18,461 nucleotides of DNA, from the NCBI GenBank assembly GCA_947630525.1, contig CANRHW010000006.1:1-18461 (forward strand). The letters are read 5' to 3'. Under the pieces are notes generated by a model that was given only the letters and a program-made list of their open reading frames with translations, did not search any database and was not told the DNA's origin. Of this stretch, positions 15,240 through 18,461 are shown piece after piece; position 1 is the stretch's first letter; each line of letters starts with the position of its first letter. A program made the translations under genes and the position numbers. The DNA comes from an uncultured Clostridia bacterium (lineage in GTDB: Bacteria; Bacillota; Clostridia; UMGS1883).

Positions 15240-16103
15240 TTATGCTTTGCCTACGCTGCCGAAGAGCTCCATTTTTTCCTTGACAGTGGCCTTTATGGCC
15301 TCCGCGCCGGGAGCCAGGAGCTTTCTGGGATCGAAGCCCTTGCCCTGCTGATCCTTGCCCTCTTCAATATATTTGCGGGTGGCCGCGGCAAAAGCCAGCT
15401 GACACTCGGTGTTGACGTTGATCTTGGCAACGCCCAGGTCTATGGCCTTTTTAATCATATCTTCGGGGATGCCGGTGCCGCCGTGGAGCACAAGGGGCAT
15501 ACTGCCGGTGAGGGCCTTGATGTTCTCCAGCGCGTCAAAGCGGAGACCGGGCCAGTTTTCGGGGTATTTGCCGTGGATATTGCCAATGCCGGCAGCCAGC
15601 ATCGTAACGCCAAGGTCGGCTATCTTTTTGCACTCCTGCGGGTCGGCTACCTCGCCCATACCCACTACGCCGTCCTCTTCGCCGCCGATGCTGCCAACCT
15701 CAGCTTCAAGGGAAAGTCCCTTCTGGGCGCATATCTTAACGAGCTCGGCAGTCTTGGCTACGTTTTCATCAATGGGATAGTGGGAGCCGTCGAACATGAC
15801 AGACGAGAAGCCGGCATCAATGCACTTGAGGGCGCCCTCATAGCTGCCGTGATCCAGATGCAGAGCCACGGGAACGGTTATCTTAAGTTCTTCAAGCATA
15901 CCGTTTACCATGCCGACCACGGTCTTGTAGCCGGTCATGTACTTGCCGGCGCCCTCGCTCACGCCCAAAATAACAGGCGAGCGGAGCTCCTCGGCGGTGA
16001 GCAGGATAGATTTTGTCCATTCAAGGTTGTTGATGTTGAACTGACCCACGGCATAGTGGCCGTCACGGGCCTTTTCGAGCATTTCTTTAGCAGAAACCAA
16101 CAT
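15240..16103 (-). CDS. fba: Class II fructose-bisphosphate aldolase
   Basis: A 287-residue zinc-dependent aldolase that splits fructose 1,6-bisphosphate into the two triose phosphates. LHLDHG gives D84 and the zinc ligand H85, EAEVGSIGGEEDG holds E133, GNIHGKYP gives H178, VLHGGTGIP gives H207, and INVNTE is the phosphate-binding strand. Relatives use tagatose bisphosphate, but operon context offers no sign of that here. The frame is open to 16148, yet ATG 16103 is preferred because CAGGAGGT lies 7 bases upstream and MLVSAKEMLEKA is the usual N-terminus. It stands alone with its own promoter. Confidence 0.95.
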   Translation of the reverse strand: MLVSAKEMLEKARDGHYAVGQFNINNLEWTKSILLTAEELRSPVILGVSEGAGKYMTGYKTVVGMVNGMLEELKITVPVALHLDHGSYEGALKCIDAGFSSVMFDGSHYPIDENVAKTAELVKICAQKGLSLEAEVGSIGGEEDGVVGMGEVADPQECKKIADLGVTMLAAGIGNIHGKYPENWPGLRFDALENIKALTGSMPLVLHGGTGIPEDMIKKAIDLGVAKINVNTECQLAFAAATRKYIEEGKDQQGKGFDPRKLLAPGAEAIKATVKEKMELFGSVGKA

Positions 16104-16151
16104 TTCGTTTACCTCCTGATGAATATTAAAGAAATTTTTTCTTTTCACTGT

Positions 16152-16180
16152 ATTATATCACAAAAATTTCTATTTGTCCA
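16152..16180 (-). promoter_or_regulatory. Sigma-A-type promoter of fba
   Basis: On the minus strand TGGACA (16175-16180, one base off consensus) and TATAAT (16152-16157) are 17 bases apart. It gives a leader of about 40 bases. Confidence 0.75.
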
Positions 16181-16226
16181 TACCCAATAAAATTTTTGTC
16201 AGATTTTTTCACCAGGGTATTTTGTG

Positions 16227-16255
16227 GCATATTTCCCGGGAAATATATGTATAAT
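16227..16255 (+). promoter_or_regulatory. Candidate sigma-E (mother-cell) promoter of spoIIP
   Basis: GCATATT (16227-16233) matches the Bacillus sigma-E -35 pattern KMATATT, and TGTATAAT (16248-16255) matches 5 of 8 of the CATACAMT -10 pattern, at a 14-base spacing. TATAAT (16250-16255) could instead serve sigma-A, but no good -35 lies 17 bases before it. Confidence 0.45.
16229..16246. promoter_or_regulatory. Perfect 18-bp palindrome upstream of spoIIP
   Basis: ATATTTCCCGGGAAATAT is a perfect palindrome and sits inside the spoIIP promoter between its -35 and -10. It is a candidate dimeric-regulator site. Confidence 0.5.
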
Positions 16256-16284
16256 GAATAAGATTGAATAAAGAGGTTAAATGA

Positions 16285-17268
16285 ATGAAAACGAATGGCG
16301 CAATACTCGGCATATTCATGGCCCTTTGCTGTTTTGCGGCGGCAAAAGCCTCGGTCAGCGAGGCAAAGCCGCTGTCCCCCGAATTAACGCGATGGGCGTT
16401 ATATATGACGGCCAACGTAGAGGAGCCGTCGCCTCCGCTCGTGCCGGAGGAGACTCCCGTTCAGCCGGAGAGCGAGCCTGAAAAGCCGCAGTCCGCGGCC
16501 GCTCCCGTCTCCACCGTACAGCTCTCCGCCCCCGCGGCCCCGCTGTCCGACGGCATTGAAATATCGAACCTGGCCAAGGCGAACGTGGATGTTGACGAGC
16601 TTTTATCCCTGCCGCCGGAAACAACGGGGGCCCAGGTGCTTATCCTGCACACGCACGGCTGCGAGGCCTACACCCCCACCGAACAGTTCGACTATGTGCC
16701 AACCGAGGACTTCCGCACAACTGACAAAAGCCGCAACGTGGTTCGCGTAGGTGACGAAATACAGCGGGAGTTAGAAGCGCAGGGACTTACGGTGATACAC
16801 GACACCACGCTCTGCGACGAGCCGGATTTTAACAAAAGCTACAACAAATCTCTTGCCGTAGCGAAAAAATATCTTGCGGAAAACCCAAATATAAAAGTAA
16901 TACTTGACGTACACAGGGACAGCATAGAGGACGGCGGCAAGCAGATAAAAACCGTGGGGCCAAACGGAGCGTCTCAGCTTATGTTTGTGGTCGGCACAGA
17001 CACAGGCGGCTTGGAGCACCCGCTGTGGCGGCAGAATTTGTCCTTTGCCCTGAATTTGCAGCGGCGGCTGCTGGACAAATACGAGGGCTTGATGCGGCCT
17101 ATTAATCTGCGTTCCAGTCGTTTCAACCAGCAGCTTTGCACCGGCAGCATAATCGTGGAAGTAGGCAGCGACGGCAACACCTTGGAAGAGGCCCTCACGG
17201 CGGCGCGTATCTTCGGCCGGGAGCTGGGCGAATACCTGACCGGCTCGCGCTATACCGGCCCCCAATAA
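16285..17268 (+). CDS. spoIIP: Stage II sporulation protein P (engulfment autolysin)
   Basis: A 327-residue peptidoglycan hydrolase of the SpoIID-SpoIIM-SpoIIP engulfment complex at the sporulation septum, cutting cell-wall peptides and glycans. An uncleaved membrane anchor is likely at residues 6-20 (ILGIFMALCCFAAAK). A proline- and alanine-rich linker of about 45-90 follows, then the catalytic domain: VLILHTHGCEAYTP (H122, H124, E127), VILDVHRDS (H210, R211) and FNQQLCTGSIIVEVGSDGNTLEEA near the end. The metal-binding histidines match the family. The ATG at 16285 is preceded by AGAGG 7-8 bases before; the ATG at 16281 is in another frame. The length is on the short side for the family. Transcribed divergently from fba, and not accompanied by gpr or spoIID here. 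Confidence 0.96.
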   Translation: MKTNGAILGIFMALCCFAAAKASVSEAKPLSPELTRWALYMTANVEEPSPPLVPEETPVQPESEPEKPQSAAAPVSTVQLSAPAAPLSDGIEISNLAKANVDVDELLSLPPETTGAQVLILHTHGCEAYTPTEQFDYVPTEDFRTTDKSRNVVRVGDEIQRELEAQGLTVIHDTTLCDEPDFNKSYNKSLAVAKKYLAENPNIKVILDVHRDSIEDGGKQIKTVGPNGASQLMFVVGTDTGGLEHPLWRQNLSFALNLQRRLLDKYEGLMRPINLRSSRFNQQLCTGSIIVEVGSDGNTLEEALTAARIFGRELGEYLTGSRYTGPQ

Positions 17269-17315
17269 GCCGAGCGGCGCTCAGGGGCTGAATTTTTGCG
17301 CCATGATAAGCAAGA

Positions 17316-17345
17316 GGCCACCGCAGTGCGGTGGCCGGATTTTTA
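17316..17345 (+). terminator. Rho-independent terminator of spoIIP
   Basis: GGCCACCGC (17316-17324) and GCGGTGGCC (17328-17336) form a strong 9-base stem with a 3-base loop, followed by GGATTTTT. It lies between convergent spoIIP and rpmE and may serve both, though its T-tract is better for the plus strand. Confidence 0.8.
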
Positions 17346-17374
17346 CTTGCTTCCCAGTTTTACTTGCTTCCCAG
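17341..17374. repeat. 17-bp perfect tandem duplication at the rpmE 3' end
   Basis: TTTTACTTGCTTCCCAG occurs twice back to back (17341-17357 and 17358-17374). The second copy contains the last codons and stop of rpmE; the first lies just past the stop. Confidence 0.9.
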
Positions 17375-17566
17375 ATTGAACTTTTTCCTGAACTTTTCTA
17401 CACGTCCGCCGCTGTCAACGAGCTTCTGCTTGCCGGTGTAGAAAGGATGGCACTTAGCGCAGACTTCGACGTTAATATTCTCCTTGGTGGAGCCGGTCTC
17501 GATCACATTGCCGCAGGCGCACTTAATTACGGTCTGCGTATACTTGGGATGGATACCCTCTTTCAT
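17360..17566 (-). CDS. rpmE: 50S ribosomal protein L31, zinc-binding form
   Basis: A 68-residue ribosomal protein located at the subunit interface. The zinc ligands C16 and C18 (KCACGN) and C36 and C39 (VCAKCHPFYTGKQK) are all present, so this is the zinc-containing (C+) form, not the cysteine-free type B paralogue. The frame is open to 17647, but ATG 17566 is right: a GAGGTG ribosome site precedes it and MKEGIHPKY is the family N-terminus. Its promoter may be the TTGCTT/TATAAT pair at 17606-17634. Its stop lies in the tandem duplication. Confidence 0.97.
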   Translation of the reverse strand: MKEGIHPKYTQTVIKCACGNVIETGSTKENINVEVCAKCHPFYTGKQKLVDSGGRVEKFRKKFNLGSK

Positions 17567-17605
17567 GTATTTCACCTCTTTCAAAGCATTCATGCAAACA
17601 TAGCT

Positions 17606-17634
17606 ATTATAGCATATAAATTTTAAAAAAGCAA
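17606..17634 (-). promoter_or_regulatory. Possible promoter of rpmE
   Basis: On the minus strand TATAAT (17606-17611) is exact; the -35 TTGCTT (17629-17634) is weak at a 17-base spacing. It stands about 40 bases before the rpmE start. Confidence 0.5.
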
Positions 17635-17679
17635 TACTTTTTTCCAAATATTTTTAAATTTTTTAGGCGGGTATTTTGC

Positions 17680-17718
17680 GTTCTAAAACCGGGCCTTTTT
17701 GGGGCCCGGTTTTAGAAC
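17680..17718. terminator. Long hairpin, probable bidirectional terminator
   Basis: GTTCTAAAACCGGGCC (17680-17695) is the complement of 17703-17718, a 16-bp perfect stem with a 7-base loop. The GC-rich core is flanked by AAAA and TTTT within the arms, the layout of a bidirectional terminator. It lies downstream of the small 17732-17995 gene and upstream of rpmE. Confidence 0.55.
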
Positions 17719-17731
17719 TATGGAATATTCT

Positions 17732-17995
17732 TTAGCGCGAAAGATAGTCATATAAGACGTCACTGAGTTGACACGGATCCACACCGTTTTCGGCCAACAG
17801 AACGATAAAAGCTTCGGCCTCGGAGCGTGTGCAGAACGCGTCTTGAATTGATGCGCGGCAGGCGGGCTTAGAGTATACATACATCTCAGCGTTGATACCA
17901 TATACCGTGCTGACGCCGCATTTCGGATCAACCGGCGTTTCGACAAGACTGTAATTTATACTCATACCGCTCTCGATGTCTTCATAACTCCACAT
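17732..17995 (-). CDS. Small conserved protein, possibly DUF6514 family
   Basis: An 87-residue acidic soluble protein with no membrane segment. It has a beta-like N-half (STVYGINAEMYVYSK), then DAFCTRSEAEAFIVLLAENGVDPCQLSDVLYDYLSR, a helix and a typical final helix. The YGI motif, the helix of 'S/T-x-E-A-x-x-F-I-x-L-L' type and the ending 'P-x-x-L-x-D-V-x-x-D-x-L' fit the DUF6514 group of small clostridial proteins as I know it; its function is unknown. The ATG at 17995 follows a strong GGGGAGG site 6 bases upstream, and a promoter lies at 18037-18065. I am confident it is a real gene, less so about the family. Confidence 0.65.
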   Translation of the reverse strand: MWSYEDIESGMSINYSLVETPVDPKCGVSTVYGINAEMYVYSKPACRASIQDAFCTRSEAEAFIVLLAENGVDPCQLSDVLYDYLSR

Positions 17996-18036
17996 TAGCT
18001 GCCTCCCCTCCTTTCTGAATATTCCGTTTTAACCAT

Positions 18037-18065
18037 ATTATAGCACTGTTGCAAGGGAAAATCAA
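18037..18065 (-). promoter_or_regulatory. Sigma-A-type promoter of the small 17732-17995 gene
   Basis: On the minus strand TTGATT (18060-18065) and TATAAT (18037-18042) are 17 bases apart, about 40 bases before the start codon. Confidence 0.65.
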
Positions 18066-18244
18066 GACCCCCGTTTTTCCACAATCTGACAATTTGCGTG
18101 GTTGAGCCTGTTAAAAACCGCCGAAAAATATTCCAAAACTGCACTGCTGTGTCGTGTTTTAAAATTTACTGACAAAATATGAGATTATGAGCGTAAAATG
18201 CAACAAGATATAGTTATCAAAAAAAATTTTTTCCACAGGCCGCG

Positions 18245-18274
18245 TTAACACATTTCGTGGATAATTTGTATAAT
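18245..18274 (+). promoter_or_regulatory. Sigma-A-type promoter of the last gene
   Basis: TTAACA (18245-18250) and TATAAT (18269-18274) are separated by 18 bases. A leader of about 145 bases would follow. Confidence 0.5.
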
Positions 18275-18318
18275 TTCGTTCAAGTTTGACCGCCGGTTTT
18301 AACATTTTTTCTACATTG

Positions 18319-18374
18319 TGTGAAAAACTTTACTTCTTTTTGCCTTTTTGGGAAAAAGCACTGGATTTTTCACA
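18319..18374 (+). promoter_or_regulatory. Leader stem-loop before the last gene
   Basis: TGTGAAAAA (18319-18327) pairs with TTTTTCACA (18366-18374), enclosing a weaker TGC-TTTTT/AAAAA-GCA stem. It lies in the predicted leader. No T-box core, leader peptide or T-tract terminator is evident. Confidence 0.4.
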
Positions 18375-18425
18375 AAAAAAGGAGCATAATAAAGAAAGGA
18401 ATTAATACAAGGAGAGTGTACATAA

Positions 18426-18461
18426 ATGAATATCAGCATTACAAGAACCACGACCCCCAAG
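18426..18461 (+). CDS. Start of a probable branched-chain amino acid aminotransferase
   Basis: Only 12 codons are visible, MNISITRTTTPK. The opening resembles the usual N-terminus of the longer bacterial branched-chain aminotransferases, which continue into a LGFGKxFTDHMF segment just beyond the edge of the window. AAGGAG (18409-18414) lies 11 bases before the ATG. Twelve residues cannot settle the family, so I leave the symbol blank (ilvE would be expected). Confidence 0.45.
   Translation, partial: MNISITRTTTPK

Larger units (their letters stand above)
18066..18425. other. AT-rich intergenic region with DnaA-box-like sites
   Basis: No gene is visible here. It contains TTTTCCACA (18075-18083 and 18229-18237), the reverse of TTATCCACG (18256-18264; one base from the DnaA box TTATCCACA), and TTTTTCACA-type sites (18319-18327 reversed, and 18366-18374). 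The promoter and hairpin of the next gene fall within it. A dnaA or dnaN gene is not in view, so origin function is only a possibility. Confidence 0.35.

Noticed and set aside
1..18461. CRISPR array, tRNA, rRNA, phage or toxin-antitoxin module
   Set aside because: I saw no regular spacer-repeat pattern, no tRNA-like cloverleaf, no phage structural or integrase gene and no paired small toxin-antitoxin frames.

Overview
The window looks like a chromosomal housekeeping region of an endospore-forming member of the Clostridia. Three things point there: the sporulation genes spoVAE and spoIIP, the Gram-positive type of pyrimidine operon with a class 1B dihydroorotate dehydrogenase (pyrK plus pyrD), and strong AGGAGG ribosome sites with consensus TTGACA/TATAAT promoters in AT-rich gaps between moderately GC-rich genes. 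I cannot name the species. There is no phage, plasmid, CRISPR, tRNA or rRNA signal, and almost every gene belongs to a familiar core family.

Layout (minus strand unless stated). 1-3983: pyrB-pyrC-pyrF-pyrK-pyrD, a tightly packed UMP-synthesis operon whose last gene leaves the window. 4026-5228: a P-loop kinase-like protein and a LUD-domain protein, with a promoter before each of pyrB and the LUD gene. 5349-5650: a compact palindromic MITE-like element with no gene. 5659-6012: a lone spoVAE with a sigma-G-like promoter. 6100-7248: a GNAT acetyltransferase and uracil-DNA glycosylase pair. 7316-7612: a dense run of seven hairpins. 7620-7796: rpsU with its own promoter. 7952-12077: alaS, HIT protein, flavodoxin and DUF4230-like protein in one closely spaced run behind a consensus promoter. 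12157-15100: a dGTPase-like HD protein followed by an ABC exporter half-transporter. 15126-15220: another inverted-repeat and hairpin cluster. 15240-16103: class II fructose-bisphosphate aldolase, divergent from spoIIP on the plus strand (16285-17268). 17360-17566: rpmE. 17732-17995: a small DUF6514-like protein. 18245-18461 (plus): a promoter, a long leader and the first 12 codons of a probable branched-chain aminotransferase.

The pyr genes cover aspartate transcarbamoylation through orotate formation, plus the final OMP decarboxylation; carAB and pyrE are not in view. The two sporulation genes act at different stages: SpoIIP in engulfment in the mother cell, SpoVAE in dipicolinic acid uptake in the forespore. 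Each has upstream sequence that resembles the sigma factor expected for it.

The less ordinary material is non-coding: the MITE-like element, the hairpin arrays that share a core sequence at two loci, a palindrome in the spoIIP promoter, a DnaA-box-like cluster before the last gene, and a 17-bp tandem duplication over the rpmE stop. I did not find a convincing undescribed multi-gene system.
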